Assembly (NCBI GenBank): GCA_902791475.1
Contig: CADAWC010000021.1
Location: 1-54,910, forward strand
Direction of reading: 5' to 3'
Source of the DNA: Fibrobacter succinogenes
GTDB taxonomy: Bacteria; Fibrobacterota; Fibrobacteria; Fibrobacterales; Fibrobacteraceae
DNA length: 54,910 nt
Part shown: piece after piece, positions 43,315 through 52,339 of the stretch
Layout: the number at the start of each line of letters is the position of its first letter
How positions within the stretch are numbered: the first letter of the stretch is position 1
The notes under the pieces: generated by a model
The model's database searches: none
What the model was told of the DNA's origin: nothing
What the model saw: the letters and a program-made list of their open reading frames with translations, nothing else
Made by a program: the position numbers and the translations under genes

Positions 43315-44301
43315 CATAGCGGCGACCGAGACGAACTTTCGGTTATCGAGTTTCTGTTCGCCATCAAAACGGTAAGCTACTAGGCGCCCGTCCCCGCGAT
43401 AACCTGCAACGCTGTAATCCAAGCAGCATACGTTATCACGAATAAGTTCAGGCAACCCCGTCAACCAATAATGCCCAAAGAAAACCGGGCGCTCATTTTC
43501 GCCATAGAAATCGCGAGTCTGAATTTCGAGCGGAACTTCGCGCGGAGGCAATTCTACGCCCGGCTGGAAGCTGAGTTCCTGCAAAGTGACATTTTTCGGA
43601 TTGATCCACCAGCGGATTCGCGTTCGCTTGCGATTGACACCTTCAGCATCACGGAACGTCACGCCTTCCGGCAAATCCAATTCCGGGCCTTTCAAGAACA
43701 AACTTATCGGCCAATACAGCGAATCGTCGTATTCGTCATTCTTGTCGTTCGCACGTGCAATAAGCTCGTCGAAATCGCCATCCATAAAAGAACGGATACC
43801 TTCAGCTTTAAGCACATCGGCACATTTCAAGTCAAAGCAAGCGTGCTGCGCACGGAACAAGTCCGTTTCCAAGTAAAACGGAAGCGTCTTGAGGAAATCG
43901 AGCATTTCCTGGAATTCCGCCTTGCGTCCACGATAGCTTTCGACAGTCTTCACGTGAATCGCTACTTTGTTAAAAGTATGTTCACGCAAATAGCCACCGC
44001 GAATTGCTTTTATAGGCCGCCCACCCGCTCCATTCTCGTGCCAAAAACTAAGCGCATTGAATTCGTGATTGCCCATCAGCGCCACAGCAGAACCCGCATC
44101 GCGCATGGCGCGCACGAGATTTACCGTATCGCGCACTCGACTTCCGCGGTCAATGTAATCGCCTAAAAAGATGACCGTCCGAGCATCGCCCGGATAGCGG
44201 AACGCACCTCCGCGTTCTTCGTAGCCTAGCTTTTTAAGGAGCACTACGAGTTCATCGTAATGCCCATGAATATCGCCAATGAAGTCGATAGAAGCGTTCA
44301 T
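43312..44301 (-). CDS. Calcineurin-like metallophosphoesterase (PrpA/ApaH type)
   Basis: 329 residues. Translation starts at 44301, where the ATG overlaps the thyA stop codon (TAATG). The metal-binding motifs are GDIHGHYDEL, GDYIDRGSRV and MGNHEFN; later HAC and FFGHYWLTG carry the remaining histidines. It belongs to the PPP-like serine/threonine phosphatase or bis(5'-nucleosyl)-tetraphosphatase group; the substrate cannot be read off. A heptamer element begins at its stop codon. Confidence 0.87.
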   Translation of the reverse strand: MNASIDFIGDIHGHYDELVVLLKKLGYEERGGAFRYPGDARTVIFLGDYIDRGSRVRDTVNLVRAMRDAGSAVALMGNHEFNALSFWHENGAGGRPIKAIRGGYLREHTFNKVAIHVKTVESYRGRKAEFQEMLDFLKTLPFYLETDLFRAQHACFDLKCADVLKAEGIRSFMDGDFDELIARANDKNDEYDDSLYWPISLFLKGPELDLPEGVTFRDAEGVNRKRTRIRWWINPKNVTLQELSFQPGVELPPREVPLEIQTRDFYGENERPVFFGHYWLTGLPELIRDNVCCLDYSVAGYRGDGRLVAYRFDGEQKLDNRKFVSVAAM

Positions 44302-45113
44302 TAAACCGCAATCGGAGCCTTGATGGTCGGCCACGGATCGTAATTCACAAGTTCAAAATCTTCGAACTTGAAATCGAACAAGTCCTTGACATCAGGATTC
44401 ATCTTCATGGTCGGGAGCGCACGCGGCGTACGCGAAAGCTGTTCACGAGCCTGGTCAAAGTGATTGCTGTACAAATGCAAGTCGCCAAAAGTATGGACAA
44501 ACTCGCCCGCTTCGTAACCGCAGACCTGGGCAAGCATCATCGTCAACAGCGAGTACGACGCAATGTTGAACGGCACGCCGAGGAACATGTCGGCACTGCG
44601 CTGGTAAAGCTGGCAGCTGAGCTTGCGCTTACCACTAGCGCCAACACCGCCCACGTAGAACTGGAACAGGCAATGGCACGGCGGCAAAGCCATCTTGTCG
44701 ACTTCGGCAACGTTCCAAGCGCAAACCAAATGACGGCGAGAATCCGGATTATTCTTGAGGCTATTGATCAAATTCGCAATTTGGTCGATGTGTCCGCCAT
44801 CGGGTGTCGGCCAGGAGCGCCACTGGTGACCGTAAACCGGACCCAAGTCGCCATTTTCATCGGCCCATTCGTCCCAAATCGTAACCTTGTTATCGTGCAA
44901 GTACTTGATATTCGTATCGCCCTTCAAGAACCACAGCAGTTCGTGAATGATACTGCGCAAGTGGAGCTTCTTGGTCGTAAGGCACGGGAAGCCCTTGGAA
45001 AGGTCAAAGCGAGTCTGGCGGCCAAACACAGAACGAGTGCCGGTGCCAGTGCGGTCGGAACGGTCTACACCGTTATCGATAATATCTTTAAGAAGATCTA
45101 AGTATTGCTGCAT
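44301..45113 (-). CDS. thyA: Thymidylate synthase
   Basis: 270 residues, the usual size. It methylates dUMP with methylene-tetrahydrofolate. The catalytic Cys146 is in [12 protein letters not shown]. Other marks are [13 protein letters not shown] at the N-terminus, [19 protein letters not shown], and the end block [18 protein letters not shown]. It overlaps the metallophosphatase gene by a TAATG junction. Confidence 0.97.
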   Translation of the reverse strand: MQQYLDLLKDIIDNGVDRSDRTGTGTRSVFGRQTRFDLSKGFPCLTTKKLHLRSIIHELLWFLKGDTNIKYLHDNKVTIWDEWADENGDLGPVYGHQWRSWPTPDGGHIDQIANLINSLKNNPDSRRHLVCAWNVAEVDKMALPPCHCLFQFYVGGVGASGKRKLSCQLYQRSADMFLGVPFNIASYSLLTMMLAQVCGYEAGEFVHTFGDLHLYSNHFDQAREQLSRTPRALPTMKMNPDVKDLFDFKFEDFELVNYDPWPTIKAPIAV

Positions 45114-45262
45114 ATTGTAATTATATAAAAGTTATAGGTAGTTAGGGGTTAGGAGTTAGGGATTAGGACGATAATCGCGACTGCGCCGCATAATATACGA
45201 ACGCACTTTTGTGCGTGTTTTTTTCTAAAACCTATAACCTAAGACCTACAACCTATTCCCCA
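45114..45262. repeat. Inverted heptamer element (copy d)
   Basis: Two arms of TAGGNNN units (45128-45172 and 45227-45262) mirror each other around a GC-rich spacer containing ACGCACTTTTGTGCGT. The stop codon TAG of the small gene at 45253 is the first TAG of the array on the minus strand. The other arm ends 12 nt before the thyA start codon. Confidence 0.88.
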
Positions 45263-45495
45263 AACACTTCCACGCGCTTATACTGCTTCACAACCTTGCC
45301 ATCCACTTCGGCGGCAGACTGTAGCAAAAGTTTGTTCAAAGCCTGCAGAATCAGGTCTTGCGTGTGCTTGGGAACAGGCTTTTTGCCAAGGCGAGCCTTC
45401 TGTACCATCTTATGGTTCAAGTTCACCGGGAGCATCTCGACAAGGTCGTGATTGCTAAAGTTATTTGCGGTTAGAATTTCATCAAGTTTTGTCAT
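45253..45495 (-). CDS. Small protein of unknown function
   Basis: 80 residues from the ATG at 45495. A helical N-terminus (LDEILTANNFSNHDLVEMLP) could resemble a small helix-turn-helix, followed by a basic stretch (MVQKARLGKKPVPKHTQD) and a short C-terminal strand. The reading frame continues upstream into a repeat-like region, but the ATG at 45495 is the most natural start. Weak ribosome binding site. Function unknown; DNA binding is a guess. Confidence 0.55.
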   Translation of the reverse strand: MTKLDEILTANNFSNHDLVEMLPVNLNHKMVQKARLGKKPVPKHTQDLILQALNKLLLQSAAEVDGKVVKQYKRVEVFGE

Positions 45496-45534
45496 ATGTG
45501 ATAATTTAGCAATTAATAAAGGCGATCCCGGCAT

Positions 45535-45582
45535 CATAGAACTCGATGGATCGCCACGCATCTTCGATGCTCGCGATGACGT
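45535..45582. repeat. Dispersed GCGATGACG element (copy 2)
   Basis: A hairpin-forming GGATCGCC...GCGATGACG stretch related to the element at 33296. It lies between the small gene and the OmpA gene terminator. Confidence 0.45.
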
Positions 45583-45617
45583 TGTTTTGCGGAATACCTT
45601 GAACCTATGATATAAGA

Positions 45618-45645
45618 AAAGCCCCGGGCTAATGCCCGGGGCTTT
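45618..45645 (-). terminator. Intrinsic terminator of the OmpA-family gene
   Basis: AAAGCCCCGGGC pairs with GCCCGGGGCTTT, a 12-bp stem with a 4-nt loop; on the minus strand it is followed by TCTTAT. It lies 20 nt after the stop codon. Confidence 0.85.
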
Positions 45646-45665
45646 GGTTGAGACTCTAAAAGTTA

Positions 45666-48041
45666 TTAGTCACCAACGTAGTTGCTTTCGCACTTCGTAC
45701 CGTCATTTTCCGGTGTGACGAAATGCATTTCAATACGACGGTTCATTTCGCGACCTTCTGCCGTGGAGTTATCGTCAACCGGGCAGGTAGAGCCGAGACC
45801 AACAGCCTTGATACGTTTCTTGGCAACGCCGAACTTCGTGAGCTGCTTCATAACGGCCTTAGCGCGGCGGTCAGAGAGCTTGAGGTTCTTCTTAGCCTTA
45901 CCGCGGTTATCGGTATGACCCTGGATCACAATCTTGAGGTCCTTATAGGCTTCGTCTTCCTTGAGCTTCTGAGCGATACCCTTAAGGATTCTCTTAGCGT
46001 TAGCGTTGATGGTAGCAGAACCGCTCTTGAAGGAGATACCTTCGAGCTTTTCTACCTTCTTCTTCGGGCAGCCGAAGCCATCGTCACCAGCTTCATTCGG
46101 GCAGCGATCAAGACCAGCGCAGACACCTTCGAAGAGGTTGAACATGTTCCTTTCGGTGACCCAAGCATCGCAGACGCCATCCTTGTCAAGGTCCGGATCC
46201 GGGAGCGGGCAACCATCGTTAGCGGCAACACCGTGTTCGAGCGGGCACTTGTCAAGACCCTTACAGGTCTTGGAGATGAACCATTCCTTAGCGAGAGCTT
46301 CGTCTTCAGCAGCCTTTTCGAAGTAGTAGCCGAGCTTCTTCTGTACAACCCATTCATCGCAGATACCGTCGCCGTCGCTGTCCGGGTCATCCCACGGGCA
46401 GCCCTTATTGCCGGCAGCACCAGCTTCACCCGGACACATGTCGTAGCCCTTGCAGACGCCGGCATACTGGTCAAGCTTGTTCTTGTCGGTGACCCACGGA
46501 GAGCAGAGACCGTCGCCATCCGGATCCGGATTGTCTTCCGGGCAGCCGTTGTTGACGAGCGTACCAGCTTCAGCCGGGCACTGGTCGATGCCTTCGCAAA
46601 TATCCTTAAACTGATCGAGCTGACCCTTCTGGCTTACCCAAGAATCGCAAACGCCATCCTTATCCGGGTCCGGATCATCGCTCGGGCAACCGTTAGAGTT
46701 GTTACCCTTGTCGGTCGGGCACTGGTCGATACCTTCGCAAACATTACGGAATTCGTCAAGCATACCCTTTTCAGAAACCCAAGCGTCGCAGACACCGTCT
46801 TCGTCGCTATCCGGGTTACCCATCGGGCAGCCGCCGTTCAAACGATGACCATAGTCATCCGGGCAACGGTCATCACCGTCAGCCACACCGTCACCATCGC
46901 GGTCCTGCGGAGCAAGGAAGCCAGACCAAGTAAGGCCACCAAACAGAGCGATCTGCGGGTTCACGCGAGTCCTAGTAACTTCAATACCAGACTTGAGCTG
47001 ACCGTCATTGTAAACAGCTGCTTTAGCTGCAGCTTGGTTCAAGTTTTCTTCATTGTGCATCACGCGAGCGTAATGAACCATGTTGTCGTTGCCAACGTAG
47101 AAAGAAGCACCGAGCTGAATGTCAAGGCCAATCGGCAAGTGGAACACAGCACCACCAGTGACCTGCTTCATGTCGAGCTTTTCAGGAGCGTTGTACTTGC
47201 CTTCGTTGCCAACATTCCATGTAAATTCATCGGTCTGGATATCCATGTAGAATTCACCGAAGAAGGAAAGGAAGTCGAGCACGTAGAATTCAAGAGCGGC
47301 ACTTGCAAACGGGAAGGACAAGTAAGCCTTGTCCATGGACATGCGGTAACCACCGTTGATGTGAACGAGGAGAGGCATGATGTCGGCCTTAGTGAGGTCG
47401 AACGTCAAAGCAGCACCGACGGTAAATACAGACTTAGCAGAACCATACGGATAAGCAAGGCCAGTTTCCTTCTGGAAGTATTCCGGTTCGCGAACCCAAA
47501 GACCCTGCTTGGTATTCTTAGAGGTCTTGAAAGAATATCTGAAGAAAGCAGCGAAGTCGACAGGCACATCGGCCGGGATCGGAGCGCGAGCCTTCAAGCT
47601 AGCGGTCAAGTTACCGACGTAACCAACATTCGTACCAGCGAGAGCAGCCGGATTGCAGTCCGGTTCGCCACAAGTCGGATTGCCATTGAACTTGTCGTAG
47701 TAGACCGGCAACGTCACACCGATATCGAAGTAGTCCAAAAGACCAATAGCGAGGCCGACATAGGCGTTGATGCCGTTATAGTTTGCAACTTCAGCCTTCT
47801 GATTCGTGTACTCGTTCTGCAAAACATGGCTGTAACCGGCTTCCGGTTCATTCTTGAACATGCTATTGCCAAAAGCATAGTCGCCCAAAGCTGTAAACAC
47901 AAGCTTTGAATGACCGAGAGACTGAGCTGACTGTGTCTTGTTGACACCGACGAAGCCCGTCTTGTTAATCGTATTGGCATGACCAGCGAAGGCGGATGAT
48001 GCCGCCAAGGCCAAAGCCAATCCCATTGCTACTCGTTTCAT
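45666..48041 (-). CDS. OmpA-family outer membrane protein with extended thrombospondin type 3 repeats
   Basis: 791 residues with a signal peptide (cleavage near SAFA-GH). Residues 20-390 form an N-terminal outer-membrane beta-barrel. From about 395 there is one classical TSP3 repeat (DRDGDGVADGDD) followed by five longer units of about 45-60 residues that each open DPDxDGVCDxWV and end VCxGxDxCP, a calcium-binding type. The C-terminal 100 residues are an OmpA peptidoglycan-binding domain (ISFKSGSATINANAKRIL, GHTDNRGKAKKNLKLSDRRA, NRRIEMHF). AAGGAG precedes the ATG. It should anchor the outer membrane to peptidoglycan. Confidence 0.93.
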   Translation of the reverse strand: MKRVAMGLALALAASSAFAGHANTINKTGFVGVNKTQSAQSLGHSKLVFTALGDYAFGNSMFKNEPEAGYSHVLQNEYTNQKAEVANYNGINAYVGLAIGLLDYFDIGVTLPVYYDKFNGNPTCGEPDCNPAALAGTNVGYVGNLTASLKARAPIPADVPVDFAAFFRYSFKTSKNTKQGLWVREPEYFQKETGLAYPYGSAKSVFTVGAALTFDLTKADIMPLLVHINGGYRMSMDKAYLSFPFASAALEFYVLDFLSFFGEFYMDIQTDEFTWNVGNEGKYNAPEKLDMKQVTGGAVFHLPIGLDIQLGASFYVGNDNMVHYARVMHNEENLNQAAAKAAVYNDGQLKSGIEVTRTRVNPQIALFGGLTWSGFLAPQDRDGDGVADGDDRCPDDYGHRLNGGCPMGNPDSDEDGVCDAWVSEKGMLDEFRNVCEGIDQCPTDKGNNSNGCPSDDPDPDKDGVCDSWVSQKGQLDQFKDICEGIDQCPAEAGTLVNNGCPEDNPDPDGDGLCSPWVTDKNKLDQYAGVCKGYDMCPGEAGAAGNKGCPWDDPDSDGDGICDEWVVQKKLGYYFEKAAEDEALAKEWFISKTCKGLDKCPLEHGVAANDGCPLPDPDLDKDGVCDAWVTERNMFNLFEGVCAGLDRCPNEAGDDGFGCPKKKVEKLEGISFKSGSATINANAKRILKGIAQKLKEDEAYKDLKIVIQGHTDNRGKAKKNLKLSDRRAKAVMKQLTKFGVAKKRIKAVGLGSTCPVDDNSTAEGREMNRRIEMHFVTPENDGTKCESNYVGD

Positions 48042-48211
48042 AGAGTCTCCTTGTTTTGACCAACCCTTAAATGGAAAGGTCCCTTATAGTAATGTTTAAG
48101 TGAAATATAACACTTTAAAAAAAAGTCCGCACTTTTTCTAACGCAAATTAATGGATAAATAATACATAAAATTTAATTTTCGCCGTTTTGTTTCTTTCTT
48201 TTTACATCAAA

Positions 48212-48913
48212 TCACTTAAAAAATGTGCTTTCAAAGATTTCAGGAAAGCAACGACACAGACTTGTAAAACCACTTTTACCAATGATAATATGGTCCAAAA
48301 CAGGTATTTGCAAAATTTTACCTGAAGCGCAGAGCACACGCGTGATGGACATGTCTTCTGGACTCGGTTCCAGCGAGCCCGAAGGGTGATTGTGGACAAA
48401 AATCACCGAAACAGCGCGGTCCTCGATTGCTAAAGCGAACGCCTCCCGCGGATGGACAGGAGTCTGGTTCACAAGCCCCGTCGTAAGTTCATGGACGCGA
48501 ATGATATAATTTGCAGAATTCAGCGATACAACAACAAGATGCTCTTGCGATTCATACTTCATATACGAGACGCGCGAAAGCACATCTTCGGGAGTCGAAA
48601 CAGGAATAGCCTTATCGCTCAAGATAAAACGCCCAGAGAGTTCCAAACAAGCGAGAATTTGCGACGCTTTAACTTTTCCAAGTCCACGAATTTCTTTAAG
48701 CTTCGCCAAAGTCGGGATGGACGTTTCCTTAGATAAAAAATCTGAAAGCCGTCGCGAAAGTTCAAACACGCTACATTCGTGACTGCCGCTCCCCAAAATA
48801 ATGGCTAACAGTTCTTCGTTGCTCAATGCGCTCACACCTACATTTTCCAATTTTTCACGAGGCAGCAAATGAAATTCGGGTCGAGCAAACAACGCCAGCT
48901 GGTTGTGATTCAT
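48212..48913 (-). CDS. radC: RadC-family JAB1/MPN protein
   Basis: 233 residues, the standard length. The N-terminal helix-hairpin-helix region (IRGLGKVKASQILACLELSGR) is followed by the JAB domain. The metal site is intact: VHNHPSGSLEPSPED carries the two His and Asp. The ending IPVLDHIIIGKSGFTSL is characteristic. Its role is still debated (DNA repair or anti-restriction contexts). GGAG precedes the ATG. Confidence 0.93.
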   Translation of the reverse strand: MNHNQLALFARPEFHLLPREKLENVGVSALSNEELLAIILGSGSHECSVFELSRRLSDFLSKETSIPTLAKLKEIRGLGKVKASQILACLELSGRFILSDKAIPVSTPEDVLSRVSYMKYESQEHLVVVSLNSANYIIRVHELTTGLVNQTPVHPREAFALAIEDRAVSVIFVHNHPSGSLEPSPEDMSITRVLCASGKILQIPVLDHIIIGKSGFTSLCRCFPEIFESTFFK

Positions 48914-48990
48914 TTTTTCTCCTGCTAAAAGTGTCTACTATATAACACGCTTTTTTCAGGAAAAAAATTCACTTTTTTTGAAAAAATTTT

Positions 48991-49008
48991 GGCGGGTCAA
49001 AGCCCGCC
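48991..49008 (-). terminator. Intrinsic terminator of the outer-membrane barrel gene
   Basis: GGCGGG and CCCGCC form a 6-bp stem with a 6-nt loop; on the minus strand AAAATTTTTTC follows. It lies just downstream of the stop codon at 49019. Confidence 0.8.
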
Positions 49009-49018
49009 ATTTTAAGCA

Positions 49019-49915
49019 TTAGAAGAAGTAGTTGAAAACAAACTGAACGGAGAATAATTTTGAAGTGTCCTCGACAACCTTGAGATAGCGGGTATCATCG
49101 ACTTCATAAAGGAGCTTGTCTTTATCTTCAATTCCAATCAAGTCCCAGAAGACGCGGACACCCAGATCACATTCATGACCATTAACGAGGAATGTCGTGC
49201 CTAAGCCGGCCATGAGGGACGGGATAAACGTTTTGACCTTCCATTCATCATCTGCTTTACGCGTAACTTTCTTGTATTCGTCTTCTTCTCTATCATAGTA
49301 CTCAAGGGCATTGCCATTTTCGTCGGTGTATTCATAGTCATGAGAAGTCACAAAATTAAAGTTAAGGCGAGCACCAGCTTCCAAATAAACGTACGGGACA
49401 GTCAAACGAAGAGCAAGCGGAACATTGAGATTGACAAGAGTACGAGTGTCATTGACCTTGTACCATTTCCAATAAGTATCGTACGCTTCGGAGCCCTTAA
49501 CTTCTTCAGAGAGGTAGTAAACGCCCAAGTTGACTTCAGGAACAAAGGAAATCAGCGGGTTCAAACGATACTTGAGCACGAGACCGATATCCCATGAGAG
49601 GCCGCCCCATTCGTTTTCTTCGAAATCCTCAAGAAAATCCTGATCCGTCGGATAATCATAAATGCCACCGTAACCTACACCCAAGTGGATACCAAGCTGC
49701 AACTTCGGACGTTGGCCGTTCCTAGCAGAAGAGCGCGCTTCATCGAAGCTCTTGTATTCAGGTTCGTTCGACGGGAGTTTGTTGCCATAACCGTCATCAA
49801 CGGTGCCTTCGGACCTTGCCGCCGGGATTTCGTTACCATAGCCATCATCTTCGGCAAAGGCATTTGCGCTAAGGCACATCATGGCGATAGCGGATGCAAT
49901 AAAGAGCTTTTTCAT
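49019..49915 (-). CDS. Outer-membrane beta-barrel protein of unknown function
   Basis: 298 residues with a signal peptide (cleavage near AFA-ED). Residues 21-48 contain a short duplicated DDGYGN(E/K)(I/L)P motif. The rest has eight to ten alternating amphipathic strands (GIHLGVGYGGIYDY, SWDIGLVLKYRLNPLISF, VYLEAGARLNFNFV) and a final aromatic strand FSVQFVFNYFF, the usual barrel end. Family unknown. AAGGAG lies before the ATG. Similar in style to the barrel gene at 24.4 kb but not obviously homologous. Confidence 0.77.
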   Translation of the reverse strand: MKKLFIASAIAMMCLSANAFAEDDGYGNEIPAARSEGTVDDGYGNKLPSNEPEYKSFDEARSSARNGQRPKLQLGIHLGVGYGGIYDYPTDQDFLEDFEENEWGGLSWDIGLVLKYRLNPLISFVPEVNLGVYYLSEEVKGSEAYDTYWKWYKVNDTRTLVNLNVPLALRLTVPYVYLEAGARLNFNFVTSHDYEYTDENGNALEYYDREEDEYKKVTRKADDEWKVKTFIPSLMAGLGTTFLVNGHECDLGVRVFWDLIGIEDKDKLLYEVDDTRYLKVVEDTSKLFSVQFVFNYFF

Positions 49916-50090
49916 TTAATCTCCTTCAAATAACACAAATGTTATTTAAAAATTCAAAATTTGTTAGATAAAGAATAAAATACAAAAATGGTAGACAACA
50001 TTTCTACAACTTTTTATAAAAAAATCCCAAAAATGTTTTAAAAGTCTACAACACGTCGAAATTTGGAGATGAACGGCAAATTTGGATGTA

Positions 50091-50912
50091 TTATGTTCTT
50101 GAAAATCTTTCCAGGAAAGCACTCAAGCGTTTGTTCTGAGACCGGTTGAATACAAAGTCCGGAGTTCCCTGTTCCACGACAACGCCCTGGTCCATGAACA
50201 TAACCTTGTTCGCCACATCACGAGCAAACGCCATTTCGTGAGTCACGATGACCATCGTCATGCGGTCTTCAGCAAGTTTCTTGATAATCTTGAGGACTTC
50301 GCCCGTAAGTTCTGGGTCTAATGCGCTCGTCGGTTCGTCAAAGAAGAGAATCCTTGGCTTTAACGCAAGCGCACGGGCAATAGACACTCGCTGCTGCTGA
50401 CCGCCCGAGAGTTCGCACGGGTAAGATTTTTCCTTACCTTCAAGCCCCATTTGCTTGAGCAAGAATCGAGCCAGCGCACGAGCATCTTCACGGGAATCGT
50501 GAAGCACGCGGATCGGCGCAAGCGTCAGGTTCTGGAGTACGGTCAAGTGCGGGAACAAGTTAAAGTTCTGGAACACAAGCCCCGTAGAAAGGCGGATATC
50601 GCGGAGCGTCTTTGCTGGAGCGTACTTGATTTTACCACCAATGCAAGAACCGGGAACCACCATGTCCTTGCCATCAACACGCACCTCGCCCGCCTCGAAC
50701 GTTTCAAGCTGCGTGAGGCAACGGAGAAGCGTACTCTTGCCGGAACCAGAAGGCCCGATAATCGAAAGTACCTCGCCCGCATTGAGGTCAAACGAGATGT
50801 CCTTGAGCACATGCAAGTCGCCAAACGACTTCTTTAAATGCTTGACCTGGAGAATCGGAGCGGAATCCTGAGACGCGTCATTGATAATAACAGACTGAAC
50901 TTGAGAATCCAT
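50091..50912 (-). CDS. Polar amino-acid ABC transporter ATP-binding protein
   Basis: 273 residues from the ATG at 50912 with GAGG eight nt upstream. Walker A GPSGSGKSTLLRCL, Q-loop VFQNFNLFPH, signature LSGGQQQRVSIARAL, Walker B RILFFDEPTSALDP and H-loop VTHEM are all present. It is the GlnQ/HisP kind. It overlaps nothing but starts 8 nt after the permease stop codon. Last gene of the four-gene operon. Confidence 0.93.
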   Translation of the reverse strand: MDSQVQSVIINDASQDSAPILQVKHLKKSFGDLHVLKDISFDLNAGEVLSIIGPSGSGKSTLLRCLTQLETFEAGEVRVDGKDMVVPGSCIGGKIKYAPAKTLRDIRLSTGLVFQNFNLFPHLTVLQNLTLAPIRVLHDSREDARALARFLLKQMGLEGKEKSYPCELSGGQQQRVSIARALALKPRILFFDEPTSALDPELTGEVLKIIKKLAEDRMTMVIVTHEMAFARDVANKVMFMDQGVVVEQGTPDFVFNRSQNKRLSAFLERFSRT

Positions 50913-50920
50913 GACACGCC

Positions 50921-51580
50921 TCACTTATAATAGTTCAACTTACGTTCAACGTAAGCGAACAACACACTCAAAAGAAGATTTGCAATGTAATAGAACACGC
51001 CAGCCACAAACAGCGGATAGATGCTTGCGTAAGCGGCCTGCTGCTTTTTCGCGAGAGCAAAAAGTTCCGTCACGGCAATCACCTGCGCCAAAGATGTATC
51101 CTTCACAAGCGTAATGACTTCGTTTGCACTTGCAGGCACAACGCGCTTGACGACCTGCGGGAGAATAATGCGATAGAACGTCTGACCGCGTGTAAGGCCA
51201 AGCATTGCCGCAGCCTCGTACTGCCCCTTGGGTATGGACTGGATTCCCCCGCGAAAGATTTCAGCAAAGTATGCCGCATAGTTAATCGAGAACGCAACAA
51301 TCACAGCCGGGAAACGGTCAAACGAAAACTCCACTCCCGTGTATTCGCTTAAATAGTACGAGCCAAAATAAATCGCCACAATCTGGAGCAAAAGCGGAGT
51401 GCCGCGCATGACCGAGATGTAAAACGATACCGGGTAACGCACAATGCGGTAACGGCTCATCTTAAGAACCGCCACAAGCAAGCCAAGCGGAATCGAGAAC
51501 AGGAGCGTCAGCGCAAAAATTGCGAGCGTCGTGCAGAAACCGCCCCAGAGAATCGGGAGTAAGGAATTCAAATCAGACAT
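50921..51580 (-). CDS. Polar amino-acid ABC transporter permease
   Basis: 219 residues with five or six membrane helices. Typical HisMQ/GlnP-type motifs are VMRGTPLLLQIVAIYFG, the EAA loop QYEAAAMLGLTRGQTFYRIILPQ and the C-terminal helix. Only one permease is encoded, so it acts as a homodimer. It lies directly after acetolactate decarboxylase and before the ATPase gene. Confidence 0.92.
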   Translation of the reverse strand: MSDLNSLLPILWGGFCTTLAIFALTLLFSIPLGLLVAVLKMSRYRIVRYPVSFYISVMRGTPLLLQIVAIYFGSYYLSEYTGVEFSFDRFPAVIVAFSINYAAYFAEIFRGGIQSIPKGQYEAAAMLGLTRGQTFYRIILPQVVKRVVPASANEVITLVKDTSLAQVIAVTELFALAKKQQAAYASIYPLFVAGVFYYIANLLLSVLFAYVERKLNYYK

Positions 51581-51586
51581 AAAAGA

Positions 51587-52333
51587 TTACGATTCTTTAT
51601 TATTAGAAATACTGTTGGAGTTTCCCTGCTCGACATCCTCGATTTCCTTCTCCGAAGCTTGCTTTAACGAGTAGGTATCAAAGGCAGGTTCGTCAGGGAG
51701 CTTAAGCTCTATGGAATTTATTTTTGAGATAAATCCCCTCGCCTCTCGCATCACGATTTCAAACACATGGCCACCATTTTTTCGGTCTTCAGATATAAAA
51801 TGGAAATGCCAGCCAGACGCGTTAATTCCGTCCATAAAGTCCGGGAAAAACACACCCACAAGCGTCCCCTTTATGTTCTGGAATTTAAAGGACTTCTGCG
51901 TCTTTTGCAAAATCGTCTTTAAAGAGACATGCATGGACCTATACGCCGATTCAGATCTGGCATCGACAACATCAAACACCCCATCAATACGCACCATGTG
52001 CATACTGTTCAGTCCAAAATGGGCGTCAACGATATTGTTCAGTTCGGCTTTCAGACCTTCGACATTTCCGCATTTGCCAAACGCAATGGGCTCGACCGTA
52101 TCCATAGTGCAAACCGTCGAAAAAGGAACGCCGCGGTCGCTTTCGGCGACAACCACATTCCCATCGTCTTTCGCGCGGTAACAGACACCGTCAAGAACGA
52201 TCATTTCCCCATCAATATTATTGAATGTCCCAAGCCCAATATTGCCATGCTCCAACAACTCTGCAACCGTAATTACAGGGTTTGTGTATCCAAGCATCAG
52301 GGCTTGCAATGTCGAGACCTGAAAAATCTTCAT
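51587..52333 (-). CDS. alsD: Alpha-acetolactate decarboxylase
   Basis: 248 residues. It converts acetolactate to acetoin, drawing carbon away from valine and leucine synthesis. GTFNNIDGEMIVLDGVCY contains Glu43; the zinc ligands are H176, H178 and H189 in GWHFHFISEDRKNGGHVF. These match the family's zinc triad. A C-terminal tail rich in Glu, Ser, Asn is extra. It is inserted in an amino-acid ABC operon, 6 nt after the binding protein gene and 6 nt before the permease gene, which is unusual. Confidence 0.9.
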   Translation of the reverse strand: MKIFQVSTLQALMLGYTNPVITVAELLEHGNIGLGTFNNIDGEMIVLDGVCYRAKDDGNVVVAESDRGVPFSTVCTMDTVEPIAFGKCGNVEGLKAELNNIVDAHFGLNSMHMVRIDGVFDVVDARSESAYRSMHVSLKTILQKTQKSFKFQNIKGTLVGVFFPDFMDGINASGWHFHFISEDRKNGGHVFEIVMREARGFISKINSIELKLPDEPAFDTYSLKQASEKEIEDVEQGNSNSISNNKES

Positions 52334-52339
52334 ATAAAA

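Noticed and set aside
44302..44334. Upstream start of the metallophosphatase at 44334
   Set aside because: It would overlap thyA by 34 nt and add residues not in the family; the TAATG junction at 44301 is the natural start.
45723..47909. Long open frame antisense to the OmpA/TSP3 gene
   Set aside because: It is a shadow of the repetitive coding strand. The OmpA frame has a signal peptide, known domains and a strong ribosome binding site; the antisense frame has none of these.
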